A stretch of 64,000 nucleotides of DNA, from the NCBI RefSeq assembly GCF_051020955.1, contig NW_027476727.1, forward strand, positions 62,001 through 126,000, read 5' to 3'. This DNA is from Megalopta genalis. Taxonomy: Eukaryota; Arthropoda; Insecta; Hymenoptera; Halictidae. Of this stretch, positions 25,975-39,592 are shown piece after piece. Positions within the stretch are counted from its first letter, which is position 1, and each line of letters begins with the position of its first letter. The notes under the pieces were generated by a model that saw nothing but the letters and a program-made list of their open reading frames with translations, was not told the origin of the DNA and searched no databases. Position numbers and translations under genes: made by a program.

Positions 25975-28900
25975 GCTTCAAATCCATGCGAAACACATGA
26001 TGTAGCATCAAATTTAATGCGATGTAGAAGGATTAGTTTCAAATCCATGTTAAACAAATAATTTAGCTTCAAATACTTGCGATATAAGTGATATAGCTTC
26101 AAATGCTGGCGAAATAAACGAGTTAGGTTCAAATCCACGCGAAACACATGATGTAGCTTCAAATGTATAAGGTTTAGCATCAAATCCATGCGAAACACAT
26201 GATGTAGCTTCAAATCTATGCGATGTAGAAAGATTAGCTTCAAATCCATGCGAAACACATGATGTAGATTCAAATCAATGCCATGTAGATTATTTACCTA
26301 TTCAAGTCCATGCGAAACAAATGATTTAGTTTCAAATACTTGCGATATAAGTAATATAGCTTAAATTGCTGGCAAAATAATCGAGTTAGCTTCAAGTCCA
26401 TGCGAAACAAATGATTTAGTTTGAAATACTTGCGATATAAGTGATATAGCTTCAAATGCTGGCGAAATAAATGAGTTACCTTCAAATCCATGCGAAACAC
26501 ATTATGTAGCTTCAAATCAATGCGATGTATAAGGTTTAGCTTCAAATCCAAGCGAAACAAATGATTTAGCTTCAAATACTTGCGATATAAGTGATATAGC
26601 TTCAAATGCTGGCGAAATAAACGAGTTAGCTTCAAATTCAAGCGAAACACATGATGTAGCTTCAAATGTATAAGGTTTAGCATCAAATCCATGCGAAACA
26701 AATGATTTAGCTTCAAATACTTGCGACGTAAGTAATATAGCTTCAAATGCCGGGGAAACAAACGAGTTAGCTTCAAATCCATGCCAATCACATAATTAAG
26801 CTTCTAATTCATGCGAAACACATGGTTTAGCTTCATATACTTGCGAAACAAATGGTTTAGATTCAAATACTTCCGACGTATGTGATATAGCTACAAATGC
26901 AAGCGAAGCAAACGAGTTAGCTTCAAATTCATGCGAAACACACGATGTTGCTTCAAATCAATGCGTTGTATAAGGTTTAGCTTCAAATCCACGCGAAACA
27001 AATGATTTAGCTTCAAATACTTGCGATATAAGTGAATTAGTTTCAAATGCTGTCGAAATAAACGAGTTACCTTCATATCCATGCGAAACACATGATGAAG
27101 CTTCGAATCCATGCGCAACAAATTATTTAGCTTCAAATACTTGCGATATAAGTGATATAGTTTTAAATGCTGGCGAAATAATGGAGTTAGCTTCAAGTCC
27201 ATGCGAAACAAATGATCTTGCTTCAAATACTTGCGATATAAGTGATATAGTTTCAAATGCTGTCGAAATAATCGTGTTTGCTTCAAATCCATGCGAAACA
27301 CATGATGTTCCTTCAAATCAATGCGATGTATAAGGTTTAGCTTCTACTCCATGCGAAACAAATGATTTAGCTTCAAATACTTGCGATATAAGTGATATAG
27401 CTTCAAATGATGGCGAAATAAACGAGTTAGCTTCAAATCCATGCGAAACACATGATGTAGCTTCAAATCAATGCGATGTATATTATTTAGCTATTCAAGT
27501 CCATGCGAAACAAATGATTTAGCTTCAAATACTTGCGATATGTGTAATATAGCTTAAAATGTTGGCCAAATAATCGAGTTAGCTTCAAATCCAAGCGAAG
27601 CACATGATGTAGCTTCAAATCAATGCGATGTAGAAAGATTAGCTTCAAATCCATGCGAAACACATGATGTAGCTTCATATCAATGCGATGTATAAGGTTT
27701 AGCTTCAAATCCATGCGGAACAAATGATTTAGCTTCAAATACTTGCGATATAAGTGATATAGTTTCAAATGCTGGCGAAATAATCGAGTTAGCTTCAAAT
27801 CCATGCGAAACACATGATGTAGCTTCAAATCATTGCGATGTAGAAAGATTAGCTTCAAATCCATGCGAAACACATGATGTTACTTCAAAATCTATGCGAT
27901 GTATAAGGTTTAGCTTCTACTCCATGCGAAACAAATGATTTAGCTTCATATACTTGCGATATAAGGGATATTGCTTCAAATGCTGGCGAAATAAACGAGT
28001 TACCTTCAAATCCATGCGAAACACATGATGTAGCTTCAAATCAATGCGATGTAGAAAGATTAGCTTCAAATCCATGCGAAACACTTGATGTTCCTTCAAA
28101 TCAATGCGATGTATAAGGTTTAGCTTCTACTCCATGCGAAACAAATGATTTAGCTTCAAATACTTGCGATATAAGTGATATAGCTTCAAATGATGGCGAA
28201 ATAAACGAGTTAGCTTCAAATCCATGCGAAACAAATGATTTGGCTTCAAATGCTTGCGATATAAGTGATATAGCTTCAAATGCTGTCGAAATATACGAGT
28301 TAGCTTCAAATCCATGCGAAACATATGATGTAGCATCAAATCAATGCGATGTAGAAGGTTTGGCTTCAGATCCATGCGAAACAAATGATTCAGCTTCAAA
28401 TACTTGCGATATAAGTGATATAGCTTCAAATGCAGGCGAAACGAACGCTTGAACTTCAAATCCATGCGAATCACATAATTTAGCTTCACATTCATGCGAA
28501 ACACATGGTTTAGCTTGAAATTCATGCGAAACAAATGATTTAGTTTCAAATACTTGCGATATAAGTAATGTAGCTTCAAATGCTGGCGAAATAATCGAGT
28601 TAGCTTCAAATCCAAGCGAAGCACATGATGTAGCTTCAAATCAATGCGATGTAGAAGGTTTTGCTTCAAATCCAAGCGAAACAAATGATTTAGCTTCAAA
28701 TACGTGTCAAACAAACGAGTTAGCTTCAAATCCATTCGAAACACATGGTGCAGCTTCAAATCAATGCGTTGTATAAGGTTTAGCTTCAAATCCAAGCGAA
28801 ACAAATGATTTAGCTTCAAATGCTTGCGATATAAGTGACGTAGTTTCAAATTATGGCGAAATAAACGAGTTAGCTTCAAATCCATGCGAAACACATGATG

Positions 28901-29373
28901 TAACTTCAAATCAATGCGATGTAGAAAGATTAGCTTCAAATCCATGCGAAACACATGATGTTCCTTCAAATCAATGCGATGTATATGGTTTAGCTTCTAC
29001 TCCATGCGAAACAAATGATTTAGCTTCATACACTTGCGATATAAGTGATATAGCCTCAAATGCTGGCGAAATAAACGAGTTACCTTCAAATCCATGCGAA
29101 ACACATGATGTAGCTTCAAATGTATAAGGTTTAGTATCAAATCCATGCGAAACAAATGATTTAGCTTCAAATACTTGTGACGTAAGTAATATAGCTTCAA
29201 ATGCAGGGGAAACAAAGGAGTTAGCTTCAAATCCATGCCAATCACATAATTAAGCTTCTAATTCATGCGAAACACATGGTTTAGCTTCATATTCATGCGA
29301 AACAAATGGTTTAGCTTCAAATACTTCCGACGTATGTGATATAGCTACAAATGCAGGCGAAGCAAACGAGTTG
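25975..29373 (+). repeat. 3399-bp unit copy 2 within the duplicated 13.6-kb block
   Basis: It corresponds to 12362-15760 at an offset of 13613 bases. It retains the TGCGGAACAAAT change (near 27717) and the AATGCTTGCG change (near 28819). Confidence 0.86.
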
Positions 29374-31212
29374 GCTTCAAATCCATGCGAAACACATGAT
29401 GTAGCATCAAATTTAATGCGATGTAGAAGGATTAGTTTCAAATCCATGTTAAACAAATAATTTAGCTTCAAATACTTGCGATATAAGTGATATAGCTTCA
29501 AATGCTGGCGAAATAAACGAGTTAGGTTCAAATCCACGCGAAACACATGATGTAGCTTCAAATGTATAAGGTTTAGCATCAAATCCATGCGAAACACATG
29601 ATGTAGCTTCAATCTATGCGATGTAGAAAGATTAGCTTCAAATCCATGCGAAACACATGATGTAGATTCAAATCAATGCCATGTAGATTATTTACCTATT
29701 CAAGTCCATGCGAAACAAATGATTTAGTTTCAAATACTTGCGATATAAGTAATATAGCTTAAATTGCTGGCAAAATAATCGAGTTAGCTTCAAATCCATG
29801 CGAAACACATGATGTAGCTTCAAATGTATAAGGTTTAGCTTCAACTCCATGCGAAACAAATGATTTAGTTTGAAATACTTGCGATATAAGTTATATAGCT
29901 TCAAATGCTGGCGAAATAAATGAGTTACCTTCAAATCCATGCGAAACACATTATGTAGCTTCAAATCAATGCGATGTATAAGGTTTAGCTTCAAATCCAA
30001 GCGAAACAAATGATTTAGCTTCAAATACTTGCGATATAAGTGATATAGCTTCAAATGCTGGCGAAATAAACGAGTTAGCTTCAAATTCAAGCGAAACACA
30101 TGATGTAGCTTCAAATGTATAAGGTTTAGCATCAAATCCATGCGAAACAAATGATTTAGCTTCAAATACTTGCGACGTAAGTAATATAGCTTCAAATGCC
30201 GGGGAAACAAACGAGTTAGCTTCAAATCCATGCCAATCACATAATTAAGCTTCTAATTCATGCGAAACACATGGTTTAGCTTCATATACTTGCGAAACAA
30301 ATGGTTTAGCTTCAAATACTTCGGACGTATGTGATATAGCTACAAATGCAAGCGAAGCAAACGAGTTAGCTTCAAATCCATGCGAAACACACGATGTTGC
30401 TTAAAATCAATGCGTTGTATAAGGTTTAGCTTCAAATCCACGCGAAACAAATGATTTAGCTTCAAATACTTGCGATATAAGTGAATTAGTTTCAAATGCT
30501 GTCGAAATAAACGAGTTACCTTCATATCCATGCGAAACACATGATGAAGCTTCGAATCCATGCGCAACAAATTATTTAGCTTCAAATACTTGCGATATAA
30601 GTGATATAGTTTTAAATGCTGGCGAAATAATGGAGTTAGCTTCAAGTCCATGCGAAACAAATGATCTTGCTTCAAATACTTGCGATATAAGTGATATAGT
30701 TTCAAATGCTGTCGAAATAATCGTGTTTGCTTCAAATCCATGCGAAACACATGATGTTCCTTCAAATCAATGCGATGTATAAGGTTTAGCTTCTACTCCA
30801 TGCGAAACAAATGATTTAGCTTCAAATACTTGCGATATAAGTGATATAGCTTCAAATGATGGCGAAATAAACGAGTTAGCTTCAAATCCATGCGAAACAC
30901 ATGATGTAGCTTCAAATCAATGCGATGTATATTATTTAGCTATTCAAGTCCATGCGAAACAAATGATTTAGCTTCAAATACTTGCGATATGTGTAATATA
31001 GCTTAAAATGCTGGCCAAATAATCGAGTTAGCTTCAAATCCAAGCGAAGCACATGATGTAGCTTCAAATCAATGCGATGTAGAAAGATTAGCTTCAAATC
31101 CATGCGAAACACATGATGTAGCTTCAAATCAATGCGATGTATAAGGTTTAGCTTCAAATCCATGAGAAACAAATGATTTAGCTTCAAATACTTGCGATAT
31201 AAGTGATATAGC
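29374..31212 (+). repeat. 3399-bp unit partial copy 3 within the duplicated 13.6-kb block
   Basis: It corresponds to 15761-17600. It retains the 51-bp insertion (about 29787-29837) and additionally lacks one A near 29611, which changes the offset to 13612. Confidence 0.85.
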
Positions 31213-34200
31213 TTCAAATGCTGGCGAAATAAACGAGTTAGGTTCAAATCCACGCGAAACACATGATGTAGCTTCAAATGTATAAGGTTTAGCATCAAAT
31301 CCATGCGAAACACATGATGTAGCTTCAAATCTATGCGATGTAGAAAGATTAGCTTCAAATCCATGCGAAACACATGATGTTACTTCAAATCAATGCGATG
31401 TATAAGGTTTACCTTCTACTCCATGCGAAACAAATGATTTAGCTTCAAATACTTGCGATATAAGTGATAAAGCTTCAAATGCTGGCGAAATAAACGAGTT
31501 AGCTTCAAATCCATGCGAAACACATAATGTAGCTTCAAATCAATGCGATGTAGATTATTTACCTATTCAAGTCCATGCGAAACAAATGATTTAGTTTCAA
31601 ATACTTGCGATAGAAGTAATATAGCTTAAAATGCTGGCAAAATAATCGAGTTAGCTTCAAATCCATGGGAAACACATGATGTAGCTTCAAATGTATAAGG
31701 TTTAGCTCAAACTCCATGCGAAACAAATGATTTAGCTTGAAATACTTGCGATATAAGTGATATAGCTTCAAATGCTGGCGAAATAAATGAGTTACCTTCA
31801 AATCCATGCGAAACACATTATGTAGCTTCAAATCAATGCGATGTATAAGGTTTAGCTTCAAATCCAAGCGAAACAAATGATTTAGCTTCAAATACTTGCG
31901 ATATAAGTGATATAGCTTCAAATGCTGGCGAAATAGACGAGTTAGCATCAAATCCATGCGAAACACATGATGTAGCTTCAAATCAATACGATGTTGATGG
32001 TTCAGTTTCCAATCCACGCGAGACAAATGATTTAGCTTCAAATACTTGCGATATAAGTGATATAGATTCAAATGCTGCTGAAATAATCGAGTTAGCTTCA
32101 AATCCATTCGAAACATATGATGTAGCTTCAAATCAATGCGATGTAGAAGGTTTAGCTTCAGATGCATGCGGAACAAATGATTTAGTTTCAAATACTTGCG
32201 ATATAAGTGATATAGCTTCAAATACTGGCGAAATAAACGGGTTAGCTTCAAATCCACGCGAAACACATGATGTAGATTCAAATGTATAAGTTTTAGCTTC
32301 AAATCCATGCGAAACAAATTATTTAGCTTCAAATACTTGCGATATAAGTGACATAGTTTCAAATTATGGCGAAATAAACGAGTTAGTTTCAAATCCATGC
32401 GAAACACATGATGTAACTTCAAATCAATGCGATGTAGATGGTTTAGAATCAAACCCATGCGAAACAAATGATTTAGCTTCAAATACTTGCGATATAAGTG
32501 ATATAGCTTCAAATGCTGGCGAAATAAACGAGTTAGCTTCAAATCCATGCGAAACACATGATGTAGCTTCAAATCAATGCGGTGTAGAAAGTTTAGCTTC
32601 AAATCCATGCGAAACAAATTATTTAGCTTCAAATACTTGCGATATAAGTGATACAGTTTCAAATTATGGCGAAATAATCGAGTTAGCTTCAAATCCATGC
32701 GAAACACATGATGTAACTTCTAATCAATGCGATGTAGAAGGTTTGGCTTCAGATCCACGGGAAACAAATGATTTAGCTTCAAATACTTGCGATATAAGTG
32801 ATATAGCTTCAAATTCTGGCGAAATAATCGAGTTAGCTTCAAATTAATGCGAAACACATGATATAGCTTCAAATCAATGCGATGTAGATGGTTTAGCTTC
32901 AAATCCATGCGAAACAAATTATTTAGCTTCAAATACTTGCGATATAAGTGATATAGTTTCAAATTATGGCGAAATAAACGAGTTAGCTTCAAATCCATGC
33001 GAAACACATGATGTAACTTCAAATCAATGCGATCTAGAAGGTTTAGCTTCAAATCCATGCGAATCAAATGATTTAGCTTCAAATACTTGCGATATAAGTG
33101 ATATAGTTTCAAATGCTGGCGAAATAATCGAGTTAGCATCAAATCCATGCGAAACACATGATGTAACTTCTAATCAATGCGATGTAGAAGGTTTGGCTTC
33201 AGATCCACGGAAAACAAATGATTTAGCTTCAAATACTTGCGATATAAGTGATATAGCTTCAAATTCTGGCGAAATAATCGAGTTAGCTTCAAATCCAAGC
33301 GAAGCACATGATGTAGCTTCAAATCAATGCGATGTAGAAGGTTTAACTTCATATCCATGTGTAGCAAGCGATTTAACTTCAAATACTTGCGATATAAGTT
33401 GTCTGGCATCAAATGCTGGCGAAATAATCGAGTTAGCATCAAATCCATGCGAAACATATGATGTAACTTCAAATCAATGCGATGTAGATGGTTTAGAATC
33501 AAACCCATGCGAAACAAATGATTTAGCTTCAAATACTTGCGATATAAGTGATATAGCTTCAAATGCTGGCGAAATAAACGAGTTATCTTCAAATCCATGC
33601 GAAACACATGATGTAGCTTCAAATCAATGCGGTGTAGAAAGTTTAGCTTCAAATCCATGCGAAACAAATTATTTAGCTTCAAATACTTGCGATATAAGTG
33701 ATACAGTTTCAAATTATGGCGAAATAATCGAGTTAGCTTCAAATCCATGCGAAACACATGATGTAACTTCTAATCAATGCGATGTAGAAGGTTTCGCTTC
33801 AGATCCACGGGAAACAAATGATTTAGCTTCAAATACTTGCGATATAAGTGATATAGCTTCAAATTCTGGCGAAATAATCGAGTTAGCTTCAAATCCAAGC
33901 GAAGCACATGATGTAGCTTCAAATCAATGCGATGTAGAAGGTTTAACTTCATATCCATGTGTAGCAAGCGATTTAACTTCAAATACTTGCGATATAAGTT
34001 GTCTGGCATCAAATGCTGGCGAAATAATCGAGTTAGCTTCAAATCCATGCGAAACACATGATGTAGTTTCAAATCAATGCGATGTAGCTGGTTTAGATTC
34101 AAATCCATGCGAAACAAATGATTCAGCTTCAAATCAATAGGATGTAGAAGGTTTAGCTTCAAATCCATGCGAAACAAATGATTTGGCTTCAAATACTTGC

Positions 34201-34636
34201 GATATAAGTGATATAGCTTCAAATGGTGGCGAAATAAACGAGTTAGCTTCAAATCCATGCGTAACATATTACGTAGCATCAAATTTAATGCGATGTAGAA
34301 GGATTAGTTTCAAATCCATGTTAAACAAATAATTTAGCTTCAAATACTTGCGATATAAGTAATACAGCTTCAAATGCTGGAGAAATAATCGAGTTAGCTT
34401 CAAATCCATGCGAAACACATGATGTTGCTTCAAATCAATGCGATGTATAAGGTTTAGCTTCAACTCCATGCGAAACACATGATGTAGCTTCAAATCAATG
34501 CTATGTAGAAGGTTCAGCTTCAAATCCATGCGAATCAAATGATTTAGCTTCAAATACTTGCGATATAAGTGATATAGTTTCAAATGCTGGCGAAATAATC
34601 GAGTTAGCTTCAAATCCATGCGAAACATATGATGTA

Positions 34637-34663
34637 GCTTCAAATCAATGCGATGTAGGTTTG
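34637..34663 (+). repeat. 27-bp monomer (E variant with 3-bp deletion)
   Basis: The E monomer here reads GATGTAGGTTTG, lacking three bases of the usual GATGTAGAAGGTTTG. Identical units occur at 44450-44476 and 53808-53834. They tag three descendants of the same ancestral block that are now 9.8 and 9.4 kb apart. Confidence 0.85.
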
Positions 34664-35029
34664 GCTTCAGATCCACGGGAAACAAATGATTTAGCTTCAA
34701 ATACTTGCGATATAAGTGATATATCTTCAAATTCTGGCGAAATAATCGAGTTAGCTACAACTCCATGCGAAACCAGTGATGTAGCTTCAAATCAATGCGA
34801 TGTTGAAGCTTTAACTTCATATCCATGTGTAGCAAGCGATTTAACTTCAAATACTTGCGATATAAGTTGTCTAGCATCAAATGCTGGCGAAATAATCGAG
34901 ATAGCTTCAAATCCATGCGAAACACATGATGTAACTTCAAATCAATGCGATGTAGAAGGTTTGGCTTCAGATCCACGGGAAACAAATGATTTAGCTTCAA
35001 ATACTTGCGATATAAGTGATATTGCTTCA

Positions 35030-38000
35030 AATGCTGGCGAAATAATCGAGTTAGCTTCAAATCCAAGCGAAGCACATGATGTAGCTTCAAATCAATGCGA
35101 TTTAGAAGGTTTTGCTTCAAATCCAAGCGAAACAAATGATTTAGCTTCAAATACTTGCGATATAAGTGACATAGTTTCAAATTATGGCGAAATAAACGAG
35201 TTAGTTTCAAATCCATGCGAAACACATGATGTAACTTCAAATCAATGCGATGTAGAAGGTTTGGCTTCAGATCAACGGGAAACAAATGATTTAGCTTCAA
35301 ATACTTGCGATATAAGTGATATATCTTCAAATTCTGGCGAAATAATCGAGTTAGCTACAACTCCATGCGAAACCAGTGATGTAGCTTCAAATCAATGCGA
35401 TGTTGAAGGTTTAACTTCATATCCCTGTGTAGCAAGCGATTTAACTTCAAATACTTGCGATATAAGTTGTCTGGCATCAAATGCTGGCGAAATAATCGAG
35501 ATAGCTTCAAATCCATGCGAAACACATGATGTAGTTTCAAATCAATGCGATGTAGCTGGTTTAGATTCAAATCCATGCGAAACAAATGATTTAGCTTCAA
35601 ATCAATAGGATGTAGAAGGTTTAGCTTCAAATCCATGCGAAACAAATGATTTGGCTTCAAATACTTGCGATATCAGTGATATAGCTTCAAATGGTGGCGA
35701 AATAAACGAGTTAGCTTCAAATCCATGCGTAAAATATTACGTAGCAGCAAATTTAATGCGATGTAGTAGGATTAGTTTCAAATCCATGTTAAACACATAA
35801 TTTAGCTTCAAATACTTGCGATATAAGTAATATAGCTTCAAATGCTGGAGAAATAATCGAGTTAGCTTCAAATCCATGCGAAACACATGATGTTGCTTCA
35901 AATTAATGCGATGTATAAGGTTTAGCTTCAACTCCATGCGAAACAAATGATTTAGCTTCAAACACTTGCGATATATGTGATATAGCTTCAAATGCTGGCG
36001 AAATAAACGAGTTACCTTCAAATCCATGCGAAACACATGATGTAGCTTCAAATCATTTCGATGTAGATGGTTTAGCTTCAAATCCATGCGAAACACATGA
36101 TGTAACTTCTAATCAATGCGATGTAGAAGGTGTGGCTTCAGATCCACGGGAAACAAATTATTTAGCTTCAAATACTTGCGATATAAGTGATATTGCTTCA
36201 AATGCTGGCGAAATAATCGAGTTAGCTTCAAATCCAAGCGAAGCACATGATGTAGCTTCAAATCAATGCGATTTAGAAGGTTTTGCTTCAAATCCAAGCG
36301 AAACAAATGATTTAGCTTCAAGTACGTGTCAAACAAACGAGTTAGCTTCAAATCCATTCGAAACACATGGTGCAGCTTCAAATCAATGCGATGTATAAGG
36401 TTTAGCTTCAAATCCAAGCGAAACAAATGATTTAGCTTCAAATACTTGCGATATAAGTGACATAGTTTCAAATTATGGCGAAATAAACGAGTTAGTTTCA
36501 AATCCATGCGAAACACATGATGTAACTTCAAATCAATGCGATGTAGATGGTTTAGAATCAAACCCATGCGAAACAAATGATTTAGCTTCAAATACTTGCG
36601 ATATAAGTGATATAGCTTCAAATGCTGGCGAAATAAACGAGTTAGCTTCAAATCCATGCGAAACACATGATGTAGCTTCAAATCAATGCGGTGTAGAAAG
36701 TTTAGCTTCAAATCCATGCGAAACAAATTATTTAGCTTCAAATACTTGCGATATAAGTGATACAGTTTCAAATTATGGCGAAATAATCGAGTTAGCTTCA
36801 AATCCATGCGAAACACATGATGTAACTTCTAATCAATGCGATGTAGAAGGTTTGGCTTCAGATCCACGGGAAACAAATGATTTAGCTTCAAATACTTGCG
36901 ATATAAGTGATATAGCTTCAAATTCTGGCGAAATAATCGAGTTAGCTTCAAATTAATGCGAAACACATGATATAGCTTCAAATCAATGCGATGTAGATGG
37001 TTTAGCTTCAAATCCATGCGAAACAAATTATTTAGCTTCAAATACTTGCGATATAAGTGATATAGTTTCAAATTATGGCGAAATAAACGAGTTAGCTTCA
37101 AATCCATGCGAAACACATGATGTAACTTCAAATCAATGCGATGTAGAAGGTTTGGCTTCAGATCCACGGGAAACAAATGATTTAGCTTCAAATACTTGCG
37201 ATATAAGTGATATATCTTCAAATTCTGGCGAAATAATCGAGTTAGCTACAAATCCATGCGAAACCAGTGATGTAGCTTCAAATCAATGCGATGTTGAAGG
37301 TTTAACTTCATATCCATGTGTAGCAAGCGATTTAACTTCAAATACTTGCGATATAAGTTGTCTAGCATCAAATGCTGGCGAAATAATCGAGATAGCTTCA
37401 AATCCATGCGAAACACATGACGTAGTTTCAAATCAATGCGATCTAGAAGGTTTAGCTTCAAATCCATGCGAATCAAATGATTTAGCTTCAAATACTTGCG
37501 ATATAAGTGATATAGTTTCAAATGCTGGCGAAATAATCGAGTTAGCATCAAATCCATGCGAAACACATGATGTAACTTCTAATCAATGCGATGTAGAAGG
37601 TTTGGCTTCAGATCCACGGAAAACAAATGATTTAGCTTCAAATACTTGCGATATAAGTGATATAGCTTCAAATTCTGGCGAAATAATCGAGTTAGCTTCA
37701 AATCCAAGCGAAGCACATGATGTAGCTTCAAATCAATGCGATGTAGAAGGTTTAACTTCATATCCATGTGTAGCAAGCGATTTAACTTCAAATACTTGCG
37801 ATATAACTTGTCTGGCATCAAATGCTGGCGAAATAATCGAGTTAGCTTCAAATCCATGCGAAACACATGATGTAGTTTCAAATCAATGCGATGTAGCTGC
37901 TTTAGATTCAAATCCATGCGAAACAAATGATTTAGCTTCAAATCAATAGGATGTAGAAGGTTTAGCTTCAAATCCATGCGAAACAAATGATTTGGCTTCA

Positions 38001-39592
38001 AATACTTGCGATATAAGTGATATAGCTTCAAATGGTGGCGAAATAAACGAGTTAGCTTCAAATCCATGCATAACATATTACGTAGCATCAAATTTAATGC
38101 GATGTAGAAGGATTAGTTTCAAATCCATGTTAAACAAATAATTTAGCTTCAAATACTTGCGATATAAGTAATATAGCTTCAAATGCTGGAGAAATAATCG
38201 AGTTAGCTTCAAATCCATGCGAAACACATGATGTTGCTTCAAATCAATGCGATGTATAAGGTTTAGCTTCAACTCCATGCGAAACACATGATGTAGCTTC
38301 AAATCAATGCTATGTAGAAGGTTCAGCTTCAAATCCATGCGAATCAAATGATTTAGCTTCAAATACTTGCGATATAAGTGATATAGTTTCAAATGCTGGC
38401 GAAATAATCGAGTTAGCATCAAATCCATGCGAAACATATGATGTAACTTCAAATCAATGCGATGTAGATGGTTGAGAATCAAACCCATGCGAAACAAATG
38501 ATTTAGCTTCAAATACTTGCGATATAAGTGATATAGCTTCAAATGCTGGCGAAATAAACGAGTTATCTTCAAATCCATGCGAAACACATGATGTAGCTTC
38601 AAATCAATGCGGTGTAGAAAGTTTAGCTTCAAATCCATGCGAAACAAATTATTTAGCTTCAAATACTTGCGATATAAGTGATACAGTTTCAAATTATGGC
38701 GAAATAATCGAGTTAGCTTCAAATCCATGCGAAACACATGATGTAACTTCTAATCAATGCGATGTAGAAGGTTTCGCTTCAGATCCACGGGAAACAAATG
38801 ATTTAGCTTCAAATACTTGCGATATAAGTGATATAGCTTCAAATTCTGGCGAAATAATCGAGTTAGCTTCAAATCCAAGCGAAGCACATGATGTAGCTTC
38901 AAATCAATGAGATGTAGAAGGTTTAACTTCATATCCATGTGTAGCAAGCGATTTAACTTCAAATATTTGCGATATAAGTTGTCTGGCATCAAATGCTGGC
39001 GAAATAATCGAGTTAGCTTCAAATCCATGCGAAACACATGATGTAGTTTCAAATCAATGCGATGTAGCTGGTTTAGATTCAAATCCATGCGAAACAAATG
39101 ATTTAGCTTCAAATCAATAGGATGTAGAAGGTTTAGCTTCAAATCAGTAGGATGTAGAAGGTTTAGCTTCAAATCCATGCGAAACAAATGATTTGGCTTC
39201 AAATACTTGCGATATAAGTGATATAGCTTCAAATGGTGGCGAAATAAACGAGTTAGCTTCAAATCCATGCGTAACATATTACGTAGCATCAAATTTAATG
39301 CGATGTAGAAGGATTAGTTTCAAATCCATGTTAAACAAATAATTTAGCTTCAAATACTTGCGATATAAGTAATACAGCTTCAAATGCTGGAGAAATAATC
39401 GAGTTAGCTTCAAATCCATGCGAAACACATGATGTTGCTTCCAATCAATGCGATGTATAAGGTTTAGCTTCAACTCCATGCGAAACACATGATGTAGCTT
39501 CAAATCAATGCTATGTAGAAGGTTCAGCTTCAAATCCATGCGAATCAAATGATTTAGCTTCAAATACTTGCGATATAAGTGATATAGTTTCA
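35030..39592 (+). repeat. 4.56-kb higher-order unit, copy 1
   Basis: It matches the sequence from 39593 at an offset of 4563 bases up to about 36547, then 4983, then 4833, then 4803. The steps reflect a 420-bp gain, a 150-bp loss (five monomers near 37704-37853 absent from copy 2) and a 30-bp extra monomer near 39140 here. The A'-B' pair, the landmark 31-mers and the near-palindrome occur in the same order in both copies. Confidence 0.82.

Larger units (their letters stand above)
20626..34237 (+). repeat. 13.6-kb segmental tandem duplication, second copy
   Basis: It repeats 7013-20625 nearly base for base. The offset is 13613 up to about 29610, where one A is missing (AGCTTCAATCTATG against AGCTTCAAATCTATG in copy 1), and 13612 afterwards. 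That deletion is the only difference I noticed. Homology to the first copy stops at 34262, where this region reads GCGTAACATATT and copy 1 reads GCGAAACACATG. Such identity in a repeat array means a very recent event or an assembly artefact. Confidence 0.9.

Noticed and set aside
34260..34273. Site-specific recombination or transposon end
   Set aside because: The dyad has no target-site duplication, no paired inverted end at a distance and no recombinase gene nearby; it travels only as part of its monomer.
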